A program made the translations under genes and the position numbers. This document shows, one piece after another, positions 47,326 to 57,654 of a stretch of DNA of 64,000 nt (within the stretch, counting starts at the first letter, position 1; every line of letters begins with the position of its first letter). Below the pieces are notes generated by a model. That model was not told the origin of the DNA. It worked only from the letters and a program-made list of their open reading frames with translations, and made no database searches. Source of the DNA: Azospirillum sp. B510 (lineage in GTDB: Bacteria; Pseudomonadota; Alphaproteobacteria; Azospirillales; Azospirillaceae); assembly GCF_000010725.1 (NCBI RefSeq), contig NC_013855.1, positions 1,282,501 to 1,346,500 on the forward strand. The letters run 5' to 3'.

Positions 47326-47332
<7 letters not shown>
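47301..47332. terminator. Bidirectional hairpin between sulfatase and response regulator
   Basis: GGACTGGGGCCGGC and GCCGGCCTCAGTCC pair over 14 bp with one G-T mismatch and a TTCC loop. The right arm contains the stop codon of the leftward sigma-54 activator gene. Good shared terminator. Confidence 0.65.
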
Positions 47333-48689
<1,357 letters not shown>

Positions 48690-48693
<4 letters not shown>

Positions 48694-50471
48694 GACCGCT
48701 CCTCCTCCATCTCCGACATCAAGGGCAGGCGGAGGATGAAGGTGCTTCCGACCGCGGGAGCGCTTACGAAATGGACGCTCCCGCCATGGCGCTCCATGAT
48801 GTCCTGCACCCGCGCCAGCCCCAGGCCGGTTCCCCGCCGCTTGGTCGTCACGAAGGGTTCGAAGACGCGGTCGCGCAGATCCTCGGGGATCCCGACACCG
48901 GTGTCGGCGATGCTGACGGCCACCTCGTCCCCTTCGCGCAGGGCGGTCACGCTCAGCGCTCCTCCGTCCGGCATCGCCTCCATCGCGTTCAGCAGGATGT
49001 TGAGCAGCGCCTGATGCAGTTGGGAGGGATCGCCCTGCACCGGAAGCGGACCGTCGGGCAGTTCCACCTTGGGAAGGACACGGCGGCGGAACATCTCGGC
49101 GGCGATGAATTCCAGGACGTTCCGCAGTTCGGCGCCAAGGTCGACGACCTGCCGCATCGCCGCCTTGGGCCGGGCATAGTCCAGCAATTCCTGCACCAGC
49201 GCCTCCATGCGGCCGACCTCGTCCAGCACGAAGCCGATCAGCCGGTCGGACGCCTCGGGCGGTTGCGACTTCATGCGCAGCACCTGGCTGGAGGTCTTGA
49301 TGATGCCGAGCGGGTTGCGGATCTCATGGGCGATGACCGCCGCCGCCTCGCCCAGGATGGCGAGCTTCTCCCGCCGGCGCACCATGTCCTCGCGGCGGCG
49401 CAGCGTGTCGAGCTGTCCCGTCATGCTGTTGAAGCCGACGGCGAGCTGTTCCAGCTCACGCCCGCCCTGTACCGGCACCCGCGTCGAATAATCGCCCTCA
49501 TGCACCCGGCGCAGCGCCTGGGTCAGGCTGTTGAGCGGACGGGAGATCAGCGCCGACAGGGACAGGGCGACGACCAGCGAGATCCCGCCGGCGACAACCA
49601 CCAACAGAACGAACAACTCCAGGGTGCGGACATGGGACATCATGGCGATCTGGTCGGACATCCGGCAGACGACCACCCCCATCAGGCCGCCGTCGGTATC
49701 GCGAAGGGCGGCGAAGCCGGTGGCGAAATTGTCCGACGGAAACAATTTCGCGATGGCGCCGGGGGCGCCCGCCGTCAGCTTCTCCACAACGACCGGCGGA
49801 AGTTCGGCCTGCTTGTCCGAGCCGGCGGTGACGAAGGCCCCTTTTCCATCGGCGATCGCGTAGACCTGAATCCTCAGCGATTGGCTGACGCCGGCGATGT
49901 TGATCATCGTCCCGTCCCAGCGGTCGCCGACGAAGACGAAATAGGTCTGCCCATCATGCTGAAAGCGCCGCGCCGATCCCAGAAGCAGGATCTTGCGACC
50001 GTGATCGTCGACGACGAAGAAGCGGCTGCGCTGGCGGTGGGGCAGCCATTTGCCGTCGCCGAGCAGGCCGCGGCTGAACAGGATCGTCCCGTCGTCGCGA
50101 TAGATCGCCACCGAATCGTAACCGACCGAGGTCAGCAACCCGGCGGATATCTCGACCAGCTTTTCGTCGATGACGCCGGCCTCCTTCGCGAGGCTGGCGG
50201 CGACGACGCCGGCGGCCTGCCGCGTCTCGCCCTGCTCGTCGACGGCGCGCTGGGTGACGAACATCGCGGCGTCCTGAAGCCATCGCTCCAGATTCTCGCT
50301 GAAGAGGCCGGAGACGAGATCCGCCACCACGAGGCTGGCGATCAGCACGGGAAAGGCGCTCACCGACAGGAAGGCGATGACCAGCCGCCAGCGCAGGGTG
50401 ATGGTGCCGAACAGCGAATGGACGCGTTCCATGCAAGGAGCGGCCCCCTGCCCTTCCCCGGCCGATTTCAT
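48690..50471 (-). CDS. Membrane sensor histidine kinase
   Basis: 593-aa kinase with two membrane helices (about 30-50 and 300-325) bracketing a large, Cache-like periplasmic domain (about 55-300: LLTSVGYDSVAIYRDDGTIL, DNFATGFAALRDTDGGLMGV). HAMP, then HisKA with His in VIAHEIRNPLGI, and an ATPase domain (ILLNAMEAMP, DTGVGIPEDL, GTGLGLARVQDI). It is the partner of the sigma-54 activator, and its own start overlaps the stop of the acyltransferase gene (ATGA), tying the two-component system to the enzymes upstream. Confidence 0.92.
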
Positions 50472-51655
50472 GGCGATGCCGTCCGCCGCGGCCGTCTCTC
50501 CTCGCGGCCCTCCTCCCGCTCGCGCCGCTGGCGCAGGTCGGGATCCCAGCGGTCGAACGCCAGCCAGGGGGCGGCCAGGCGGATGATGCGGTCGAGCAGG
50601 CGGTTCCGGCAGCGCACGAAATTCGTCGAAGGCAGCAGGGAGCTGCCGAAGCGCAGCTTCGCCGCATAGGCGGTCTGCCCCGATTGCAGCATCGAACGGC
50701 CAGCCGCGATCGTCCAGCGCACGTTCTCCATCCAGCTCACCGCATAGAGATTGTGGTCGCGCGCCAAGGGATAAGCCATGCCGAGGAACTTGTCGATGAC
50801 GCGGTCCGGCTCGACGAACAGAAGGTTGAAGGCGGCCAGACTCCCGCCCACCCAATACAGCACGAAATGCGCCCGCCCCGGCATGGCGTCGGCCAAATTG
50901 CGGAAATAGCCCGGCGGCAAATCCTCGAACTCGCCATAGCGCAGTTGGCTGTTCTGGCGGGTGCTCTCGTAAAGGGCCTCGATCTTGTCGGCGACATCGT
51001 CGATCCGCTCGCGATGCTCGACCCTGACCGCCGCCCGGCTCTTCAGTTTCCGGCGCACATCCTTGCGGGTGGCGGCGGACAGGCGGGCGAGATAGCCGCC
51101 GACATCCAGCCCGGCCAGATCGAGCTGGGCCACCGGCAGGCCGGAGACGGCGGTGAAGCGCCGGCCGGTCAGCAGCGGCGCCAGCCAATCGGCCTCGGGG
51201 GTCGAGACGTCCTTGAACACGACCAGCAGGGCGCGCGTGCGCGCCGCCTCCTCTTCAAGCAGGGCGAGCATCGCGTCGACGGCGCCGGCCCGCTCCGCCG
51301 CCGTCAGCCCCGGCCGCACCGAAACATGGCAGCGCTCCGCCAGAGGGGAGCCGACGCCCAGCATTCCCCAGCGCATCAGCCGGGGAAACAGCCGGTCGAG
51401 CAGGCGCCCCACCACGGCGAGCCGACCCTGGAAGGGCGTGTCCAGCCGATATTCCATGCGGAAGAGCGGCAGGCCGAGCACCAGCCCATGCTCGTCGAAG
51501 ACCCCGGCGGCCAGATCGCTGCCGCAGGCGCGGTAGTAATCCCACCCCTCGGCGTCGTCCGGCTGTCCGGCGGTCCAGTCAGCCGCCGGCAGCGCCGCGA
51601 TGCCGGGAACGATGCGCGCCCGCAATCCGCCCGCCAATCCGTCAAGCGCGCTCAT
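50468..51655 (-). CDS. GNAT/FemAB-like acyltransferase (BioF2-like)
   Basis: 395-aa soluble protein with two GNAT-like lobes, as in FemAB and BioF2-type (Acetyltransf_6) proteins. The C-terminal lobe shows RLSAATRKDVRRKLKSRAAV, YWVGGSLAAFNLLFVEPD and FLGMAYPLARDHNLYAVSWM. FemAB proteins add amino acids from tRNA to peptidoglycan; BioF2-like ones acylate sugars or amines in envelope loci. Substrate unknown. A basic tail (REREEGREERRPRRTA) closes the protein. Both ends overlap neighbours by ATGA. Confidence 0.78.
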   Translation of the reverse strand: MSALDGLAGGLRARIVPGIAALPAADWTAGQPDDAEGWDYYRACGSDLAAGVFDEHGLVLGLPLFRMEYRLDTPFQGRLAVVGRLLDRLFPRLMRWGMLGVGSPLAERCHVSVRPGLTAAERAGAVDAMLALLEEEAARTRALLVVFKDVSTPEADWLAPLLTGRRFTAVSGLPVAQLDLAGLDVGGYLARLSAATRKDVRRKLKSRAAVRVEHRERIDDVADKIEALYESTRQNSQLRYGEFEDLPPGYFRNLADAMPGRAHFVLYWVGGSLAAFNLLFVEPDRVIDKFLGMAYPLARDHNLYAVSWMENVRWTIAAGRSMLQSGQTAYAAKLRFGSSLLPSTNFVRCRNRLLDRIIRLAAPWLAFDRWDPDLRQRREREEGREERRPRRTASP

Positions 51656-52515
51656 GGGGCGGCGCCCTCGGAGCGGAGCGGCTGGACGGACGCGTCGGGG
51701 CCGGCGGCGAGCGTCGCGAGAAATTCGGCGACTCGGCGGGCGACGAGGTCGCGCTGACGGTCGACGGTCACCAGATGGTAGGAATCCTCCAGGATCAGCG
51801 CCTCGACCCGTCCGCCGAGCCGCGCCTGGAGATGGAAGGCGTTGGACAGGCCCGCCGTGTCGTCCTCCCGCGCATGGACCAGCAGGGTCGGCTGGCGGAC
51901 ATCGGGCAGCAGCGGGCGCAACTCCGCCGTCAGCCGCCAGATCTCGCGGATGGCGGTGGCGGGGGTGGAGAGCAGTCCGGCACCGCTCGCGTCGCCGCTC
52001 TGCATCGCGCGCAGCACCAGCGCCCGGATGCGCGGATCCTTCACGCCGTAGGGATCGCGCTCCACGAAGGAATAGCGCCGCCCGAACGGCAGGTGGATCA
52101 CGAATTTCAGCAGGAAGCTGTAGAAGGGGATCGCCCAGCCGTCATACCACAGCGTCGGCGCCAGCATGACCAGGCTGCGCACCCGCTGCGGCTCCGCCCA
52201 GGCGAGGCGGGCGGCGAGCAACGCCCCCATCGACAGCCCGCCGACCGAAACGGAATCGCAAACCGTCTCCAGCCGGTTCAAACCGGCCTCCACGCTGGCG
52301 TACCAGTCACGCCAGCCGGTCGCCGTCAGCTCCTCCGCCGTGCCGCAATGGCCGGCGAGCTGGCAGCACAGCACGGTGAGCCCGGCATCCTGCAACCGGC
52401 GGCCCAGTGTCTTCAGCTCCACCGGCGTGCCGCCCAGCCCATGGATCAGCAGAACGCCGGGCCGATGGCGGCCGATGCCCGCCCCTTGCAGAAAAATCGT
52501 CCGATCCGCCGTCAT
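51652..52515 (-). CDS. Alpha/beta hydrolase (carboxylesterase/monoglyceride lipase-like)
   Basis: 287-aa alpha/beta hydrolase of the Est30/monoacylglycerol-lipase group. Oxyanion region LLIHGLGGTPVELK, nucleophile elbow GGLSMG, acid Asp in LLVHAREDDTAG and His in EDSYHLVTVD complete the triad. No signal peptide. ATG 52515 overlaps the stop of the arginase-like gene (ATGA). The substrate is probably an ester or acylated intermediate of the pathway encoded by the locus. Confidence 0.85.
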   Translation of the reverse strand: MTADRTIFLQGAGIGRHRPGVLLIHGLGGTPVELKTLGRRLQDAGLTVLCCQLAGHCGTAEELTATGWRDWYASVEAGLNRLETVCDSVSVGGLSMGALLAARLAWAEPQRVRSLVMLAPTLWYDGWAIPFYSFLLKFVIHLPFGRRYSFVERDPYGVKDPRIRALVLRAMQSGDASGAGLLSTPATAIREIWRLTAELRPLLPDVRQPTLLVHAREDDTAGLSNAFHLQARLGGRVEALILEDSYHLVTVDRQRDLVARRVAEFLATLAAGPDASVQPLRSEGAAP

Positions 52516-53510
52516 GATCCCCAAAGCCCCGTCGCCGCCATTCCGTCGGCGGCCTGCATGATCCGCATGTTCGTGTCGTCGTTGACGGCCTGCGCCGTTC
52601 CCGGATCGGGCGTCGGCACCCGTGGCCGGTCCGTCGCCGACAGCAGGGCACGGAACGGATCGGAGAAGACCGGGCGGGAATAATCACCGCAGACGTCCAT
52701 GCCCAGAAGCCGGCGCCGCCCGGCCAGCCGCCGCACCAGCGCCAGCACCGCGTCCAGCGTCAGGCCGCCCTGATCCCAATTGGTCACCGCCTCGGCCGGC
52801 GCCAGCGCGTCCTTGTCGAACGACACCCAGAAGGGCAGCGCCGGCAGCCGTCGATCGAACGCCTCGACCACCCCCTCCCAGGGCCATCCCTCCAGACCTT
52901 GCCAGACGATGCGGCCGTCACGGGTGGAACAGCCCGGTCCCTCCACCGGCCGCCCCCACAGGCGGCTCGGCTCGGCGCGCCAGGGATGCACCTCCAGCCT
53001 GCCGTCGCGGATCGCCTGCAGATTGGCGAAGGACAGTTGCGGACGAACGAAATCGTCGCTGGCCGGGCCGACGGTCACGACATGATGGACCGACGGGAAC
53101 TCCAAGGCCCGGTTGACCCAGCCGCCGCAATTCCAGCTCGCCGGCCAGCTGGTCCAATCCGGGTGATTGTCGATGTGCAGCACCAGAAGCGGGCCGGACA
53201 ACGCCTCGATGAACAGGGCGGCAAGATGATGGAAGTCGCCCGACCCGTAGAAGATCAGCGGCGGTGGGCCGTCGGCCAGTGGAAACTCCCGCGCGATCCG
53301 ATCGCGCAGGCTGGACAGCGCCCTCCGGCCGGCGACGATGCGCAGCCGGGACGCCAGATCGCGCGCATCGACCAGCCGCATCGATCCCGTCGCCAGACGC
53401 CGGCGCATGGCCGGCTGGCCGGGAAGCGATCCGTCCAGATCGATCAGCAGGGAACGGACGCGCCGCCCGGCGCTGGAGGGGGTGTGATCAGGCACGTTGC
53501 CGCAGTCCAT
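52512..53510 (-). CDS. Arginase/ureohydrolase-fold protein
   Basis: 332-aa member of the arginase/agmatinase/deacetylase-like fold. Metal-site residues are visible in FYGSGDFHHLA (in place of GGDHS), LVLHIDNHPDW (DxHxD) and FWVSFDKDALAP (SxDxD). The motifs deviate from true arginases and agmatinases, so a guanidino substrate is not certain. ATG 53510 is used; a GTG at 53495 overlaps the phosphatase stop and is an equally good start. Coupled to the next gene by ATGA. Confidence 0.75.
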   Translation of the reverse strand: MDCGNVPDHTPSSAGRRVRSLLIDLDGSLPGQPAMRRRLATGSMRLVDARDLASRLRIVAGRRALSSLRDRIAREFPLADGPPPLIFYGSGDFHHLAALFIEALSGPLLVLHIDNHPDWTSWPASWNCGGWVNRALEFPSVHHVVTVGPASDDFVRPQLSFANLQAIRDGRLEVHPWRAEPSRLWGRPVEGPGCSTRDGRIVWQGLEGWPWEGVVEAFDRRLPALPFWVSFDKDALAPAEAVTNWDQGGLTLDAVLALVRRLAGRRRLLGMDVCGDYSRPVFSDPFRALLSATDRPRVPTPDPGTAQAVNDDTNMRIMQAADGMAATGLWGS

Positions 53511-54201
53511 TCCGCAGCTCGCTGACCGCCGCCGGCCGGATCCGCTCCACCCACTCCTCGAAAAGCGGGGCGAGATCGCCGAAGCCGGTGAAGGCGGCAT
53601 GGGGAATGCCGGCCTCCTGGCAATGGCGCGCCAGCTTGCCCTTGGCGAACACCGCATCGGCCTGCTCCGCCGCGCAGAAGTCGGACCGGCCGTCGCCGAT
53701 CAGCGCGGCGACGCGGCCATCCGCCGCCCTGCCGGCGGAGACGGCGAAGCGGCTGCACTTGCAGTTTCCGGCGGCGCTGGCGCAGCCGGGCCGGGCATGC
53801 GGGAACTCCAGCTGCCAGCGGTCGTCGCCCTGCCAGCGCAGCCGGTTCGACAGCACCGGCACGTCGAATCCCAGCCGGCGCAGCACGCCGCGCGCCACGC
53901 GATCCAGCCCATCCGACAGCACGGTCACCGGCACCCCATGCCGGTGGCACAGCGCCATGAAGGCGGGAAAATCGGGATCGACTCCGATCCCGGCGGCGAA
54001 GCTGTCGAACTCGGCCGGGGTCACCCGCAGCAGCGCCACCTGCCGGGCCATGCAGTCGCGCGAGCCGATCTCGCCGCGCGCCCAGCTCTCCTCCACCGCC
54101 TCCCAGGCCGGATCGGCGAAGCGCTGGAGGATCAGATCGGTCGTGTCCTCCAGCGAGATCGTGCCATCGAAGTCGATGTAGAGGGAGATGGATGAGTGCA
54201 A
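53488..54201 (-). CDS. HAD-IB phosphatase (MtnX/SerB-like)
   Basis: About 237-aa HAD-superfamily phosphatase. Motif I LYIDFDGTIS, motif II VTVLSDGLD, and motif III/IV ALIGDGRSDFCAAEQAD are complete, and a Cys-rich CASAAGNCKCSRF resembles the MtnX-like subgroup. The start is unclear: TTG 54201 gives the shortest protein, GTG 54225 adds 8 residues; there is no suitable ATG. It is the first gene of the six-gene overlapping leftward operon; a phosphomonoester is the likely substrate. Confidence 0.8.
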   Translation of the reverse strand: MHSSISLYIDFDGTISLEDTTDLILQRFADPAWEAVEESWARGEIGSRDCMARQVALLRVTPAEFDSFAAGIGVDPDFPAFMALCHRHGVPVTVLSDGLDRVARGVLRRLGFDVPVLSNRLRWQGDDRWQLEFPHARPGCASAAGNCKCSRFAVSAGRAADGRVAALIGDGRSDFCAAEQADAVFAKGKLARHCQEAGIPHAAFTGFGDLAPLFEEWVERIRPAAVSELRNGLRQRA

Positions 54202-54342
54202 GGGATGCCGTTCCGTTGTCCGCACGCCGGACGGTGAGCCGACGTCGCCGGCGCCCTCGTTTGCAAGCGACAGGCCAGAACCGGACGGTGGCGGATCGGC
54301 GCCGTTTCGCGGCGGGAAACGCCCCCCGTTTCCGGGAAAGCG

Positions 54343-54361
54343 AGCTACAAATTTTGTAGCT
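54343..54361. promoter_or_regulatory. Perfect 19-bp palindrome in divergent spacer
   Basis: AGCTACAAATTTTGTAGCT has perfect 9-bp arms around one central base, in the 402-bp spacer between the phosphatase operon (left) and aminotransferase operon (right). It is A/T-rich in the middle and stands out from the GC-rich surroundings. Position 5-prime to both operons favours an operator for a dimeric regulator, not a terminator. Confidence 0.55.
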
Positions 54362-54454
54362 TCCCCCGGTTTTTGATGATCGTGCCGGCCAACCGATCGC
54401 GCGGATCGGCACCTGGACGATCCTGTTACGGGCGGGGCGACCAAGTCCTGCGGC

Positions 54455-54469
54455 CCTTGCGCCGCAAGG
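54455..54469. promoter_or_regulatory. 15-bp palindrome in divergent spacer
   Basis: CCTTGCG-C-CGCAAGG, perfect 7-bp arms, 94 bp right of the larger palindrome and 135 bp before the aminotransferase start. Possible activator site. Confidence 0.35.
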
Positions 54470-54603
54470 ATTTCACGGCATTTCCCGCAACGGCGCGGCA
54501 TCGGAGCGGACGGGAGGCGGGGTAAGTGGAACGGCGGATGCAAAAGGGGGCGGAGCCGGCCCCCGCCGGCGCCCCCCATTTGGCCACAGCAGGCATTCCT
54601 TCG

Positions 54604-55947
54604 ATGACGTCAAGCTACCAGCAGCCGGACCGCAGGCGGCGGAGCGCGGCCCTGTTCGAGCAGGCCCGCACCCTGATTCCGGGTGGTGTCAACAGCACCG
54701 CGCGCGCCACCTGGTCCGGCTGGGATCCCTATCCGCTGTTCGTGGAACGGGGAACCGGCTCCCGCGTGACCGACGTGGACGGCAACGAATACATCGACTA
54801 TCTCCTGGGGCTGGGGCCGATGCTGCTCGGCCACCGTCCACCCGCCGTCACCAAGGCTGTGGTCGACTGCATCGAGCAGCGTGGAACCGTCTTCGCCCTG
54901 CCGAGCGCCGACGAGACCATCCTCGCCCGCAAGATCACCGCCGCCGTGCCGGGTCTGGAGCGGGTGCGGCTGTGCAACACCGGGACGGAGGCGGTGCTCT
55001 ACACCGTCCGCCTCGCCCGCGCCTTCACCGGCCGCCCGAAGCTGATCCGCTTCGAGGGCATGTATCACGGCTTCTCCGACGGGGTTTACTGGAGCAAGCA
55101 TCCCAAGCTGGACGCCGCCGGCCGCGACGACGCCCCGACGGCGGTTCCGCAAGGTCCTGGGATGCCGCGCGGCGTCGGCGACTCCCTGATCATCCTGCCC
55201 TGGAACGATGTGGAGGCGCTGCGCACCACCTTGGAGCGGGAAGGCGACCAGATCGCCGCGGTGCTGAGCGAGCCCATCATGTGCAATACCGGCTGCATCC
55301 TGCCGGAGCCGGGCTATCTGGAGGCGATGCGCGAGCTGACGCGCAAGCATGGCGTCCTGATGATCCTGGACGAGGTGATCACCGGCTTCCGCATCGCGCT
55401 GGGCGGCGCCCAGGCCCATTACGGCGTCACCCCCGACCTGTCGGTCTTCGCCAAGGGCCTCGGCGGCGGTTTCCCGGTCGCGGCGATGGGCGGCCGGGCC
55501 GACATCATGGCCCTGGTGGAAAACGGGACGGTGTCGATCGCCGGGACCTACAACGCCAACATGATCGCCGTGTCGGCGGCGAACGCCACGCTCGACGAGC
55601 TGGCCCAACCCGGCATGTACGAACGGCTCTACGCCGTTTCCGACCGCCTGCGCGAGGGGCTGGACCGGCTGATCCGTGACCTGCGCATCCCCGCCCATGT
55701 CGTCGGCCTCGGCCCGGTCTTCCAGCTCTGGTTCGCCGACCGGCCGATCCGCAACTACCGCGACGCCGTGCGTCATGCCGACCACGACGCCTTCCGGCGC
55801 TGGTGGGAGGGCATGCTCGACCGCGGCATCCTGTTCCATCCCGGCGCCTACGAGAATCTGTTCGTCTCCTTCGCCCACAGCGAGGCGGATATCGACCAGA
55901 CGCTGGCGGCGGCGCGTGAAACGCTCACCGAAATGATGGTCGCGTGA
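54604..55947 (+). CDS. Class III aminotransferase (glutamate-1-semialdehyde aminomutase-like)
   Basis: 447-aa PLP enzyme. It has the GSAM-like N-terminus ARTLIPGGVNSTAR, cofactor-phosphate residues NTGTEAVLYTVRLARA, the Asp pair LMILDEVITGFR and the Schiff-base Lys in SVFAKGLGGGFP. GSAM itself belongs to haem synthesis, but this paralogue sits in an accessory locus and is longer and divergent, so it probably transaminates another aldehyde or ketone, or is an aminomutase. Its stop overlaps the next start (GTGA). Confidence 0.85.
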   Translation: MTSSYQQPDRRRRSAALFEQARTLIPGGVNSTARATWSGWDPYPLFVERGTGSRVTDVDGNEYIDYLLGLGPMLLGHRPPAVTKAVVDCIEQRGTVFALPSADETILARKITAAVPGLERVRLCNTGTEAVLYTVRLARAFTGRPKLIRFEGMYHGFSDGVYWSKHPKLDAAGRDDAPTAVPQGPGMPRGVGDSLIILPWNDVEALRTTLEREGDQIAAVLSEPIMCNTGCILPEPGYLEAMRELTRKHGVLMILDEVITGFRIALGGAQAHYGVTPDLSVFAKGLGGGFPVAAMGGRADIMALVENGTVSIAGTYNANMIAVSAANATLDELAQPGMYERLYAVSDRLREGLDRLIRDLRIPAHVVGLGPVFQLWFADRPIRNYRDAVRHADHDAFRRWWEGMLDRGILFHPGAYENLFVSFAHSEADIDQTLAAARETLTEMMVA

Positions 55948-56855
55948 AACGCCCGGCCTCCCTCTCCCCCCGGTTCGGCCGTGCCGCCGTCGCGGCGCTG
56001 GCCAAGACGGCGGCTTTGACGGCGGCCATGACGGTTGCCGTGGCGGCTGCGCCGGCCGTGGTGCTCGCCGATCCCGTCGCCGCCCCTTCCGGGACGGAGG
56101 CGGGAAGTGGGACCGGCGCGAAGACGGCGGCGACCGGCGTGACCCTGGCGCTTGGCGCCGGGGCGATCGCCCAGCCCGCCTACCAGGGAGCCCGCCGCAC
56201 CGAATGGTCGGCGGCTCCCTATGTCAGCGCCGAGTTCGGGCCGAACCTCTCCATCGACTCGCTCGACGGTGTCCGCGTCACGGTTCTGCATGAGGGCATC
56301 CTCAGCCTCGGCGCCATCGCGCGTTACGAGCCCGGACGGTCGAGCCGTTCCCTGCCGGCGCGGCTGCGTGGCCTGAACGGCTTTTCCGACACGGCGGAGC
56401 TGGGCGGATTCGCGACGGCCGAGAGCGGCCCCTTCTCGCTCGATCTCATCGGAACCGAGGAGGTCAGGCGGGGCCGGCGCGGCGCCGTTCTTGAAGCCCA
56501 CGCCGCGTTCTCGCTTCCGCTGGGCGATCCGGCCGAACAACAGGGAGCGGACCAGCAGGGCCTTTCCCTGGGACCGTTCATCAAGGCGGCCAACCGGTCC
56601 TACCTGCGGCGGAACTTCGGCGTCGATGCGGGACAGGCGGCGGCGACCGGCCTCGACAGCTTCAGCCCGCATGCCGGTTTCGACATGGCGGGGCTGGAGG
56701 CCAACGGCGCCATCAAGCTGGTTGACCGCTGGTCGATGCGCGGCTTCGCCAACTGGGGGCGGCTGGTCGGCGGCGCGTCGAATTCGCCGATCGTACGCAA
56801 TGGCGGTCGCGGCAGCCAGCTCTCCAGCGGGCTTTTCCTGGTCTATACGCCATGA
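55944..56855 (+). CDS. MipA/OmpV-family outer membrane protein
   Basis: 303-aa exported beta-barrel protein of the MipA/OmpV family. A long signal region ends near ALADPVAA; the mature part has the family start LALGAGAIAQPAYQGARRTEWSAAPY-type segment and alternating strands ending SGLFLVYTP with a terminal hydrophobic pattern typical of barrels. MipA links murein enzymes in E. coli; others serve in transport. GTG start overlaps the aminotransferase stop, which is unusual for an outer membrane protein and ties it to the enzyme. Confidence 0.8.
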   Translation: MKRPASLSPRFGRAAVAALAKTAALTAAMTVAVAAAPAVVLADPVAAPSGTEAGSGTGAKTAATGVTLALGAGAIAQPAYQGARRTEWSAAPYVSAEFGPNLSIDSLDGVRVTVLHEGILSLGAIARYEPGRSSRSLPARLRGLNGFSDTAELGGFATAESGPFSLDLIGTEEVRRGRRGAVLEAHAAFSLPLGDPAEQQGADQQGLSLGPFIKAANRSYLRRNFGVDAGQAAATGLDSFSPHAGFDMAGLEANGAIKLVDRWSMRGFANWGRLVGGASNSPIVRNGGRGSQLSSGLFLVYTP

Positions 56856-56865
56856 GGGTGAATCA

Positions 56866-57219
56866 ATGACCGGTCTCGCCATCGCCGCATGGCTGGTGAA
56901 CATGCTGTGCGACACGGTGGGGCAGCTCGCCTTCAAGGCGGCGGCCACCCATCCCGGCGACGGCTGGGCGCGCTGGCGGGGCATGGCCGCCGGCCCCTGG
57001 CTGTGGGTCGGGATCGGCTGCTTCGTCGTCGAGTTCTTCGCCTGGCTCGCCTTCCTGTCGCTGGTGCCCTTGTCCACCGGGGTGCTGCTGGGGTCGATCA
57101 ACATCGTTCTGGTGATGATCGCCGGGCGGATGCTGTTTCGCGAGCGGATCACCCGGCTGCGCTTCACCGGAATCCTGCTGATCGCCGCCGGGGTGACCGC
57201 GGTGGGGGTGGGAAGCTGA
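56866..57219 (+). CDS. Half-size EamA/SMR-type transporter, subunit 1
   Basis: 117-aa membrane protein with four predicted helices. The first helix ends in CDTVGQLAFKAAA, and the last is GILLIAAGVTAVGVG. It resembles one half of a 10-TM EamA transporter or an SMR/ArnE-type flippase subunit. Its stop overlaps the start of a paralogous second half (TGATG), so the two probably form a heterodimer. Confidence 0.8.
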   Translation: MTGLAIAAWLVNMLCDTVGQLAFKAAATHPGDGWARWRGMAAGPWLWVGIGCFVVEFFAWLAFLSLVPLSTGVLLGSINIVLVMIAGRMLFRERITRLRFTGILLIAAGVTAVGVGS

Positions 57220-57617
57220 TGCGCCGCGAGATCACCATCGGCTTCCTGTGCCTGCTCGGCTTCGACGTGATGGGACAGCTCAGCTTCAAGGCGGCGGCGC
57301 TCGCCGCCCTGCCGATGTCGCCCGACACCGGCTGGATTCTGCGTGTGCTGGCGGAGCCGGTGCTCTATCTGGCGTTTCTGGGCTATCTCGGCGCCTTCGT
57401 GACCTGGATGTCGCTGCTCAAGCATGCGCCGATCGGCCCCGCCTTCGCCGCCTCCCATCTCGAGGTCGTCGCGGTGATGCCCCTGGCCGCCCTGCTGTTC
57501 CAGGAGACCATCGGCTGGCCGCAGATCGTCGGCGCCATCGCGATCCTGGCGGGCATCCTATGCCTCGCCATGGAGGAAACCGGGCAGGAATCCGGAGAGC
57601 CGGCCGGGGCCGGGTGA
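57219..57617 (+). CDS. Half-size EamA/SMR-type transporter, subunit 2
   Basis: 132-aa four-helix membrane protein, paralogue of the preceding gene: FDVMGQLSFKAAA matches CDTVGQLAFKAAA. The C-terminal helix AIAILAGILCLAMEE is followed by a short charged tail. Heterodimeric pairs of this kind (ArnE/ArnF, EbrA/B) move lipid-linked aminosugars or amine compounds. Final gene of the rightward arm of the locus. Confidence 0.8.
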   Translation: MRREITIGFLCLLGFDVMGQLSFKAAALAALPMSPDTGWILRVLAEPVLYLAFLGYLGAFVTWMSLLKHAPIGPAFAASHLEVVAVMPLAALLFQETIGWPQIVGAIAILAGILCLAMEETGQESGEPAGAG

Positions 57618-57654
57618 CGCGACGGGCAGGGCATCGCCCGCCTGTTCCGTCGTT

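Noticed and set aside
54202-54603. Sigma-54 (-24/-12) promoter for the unknown locus
   Set aside because: I looked for TGGCAC-N5-TTGC on both strands of the spacer and found no convincing match; a computed matrix scan would be decisive.
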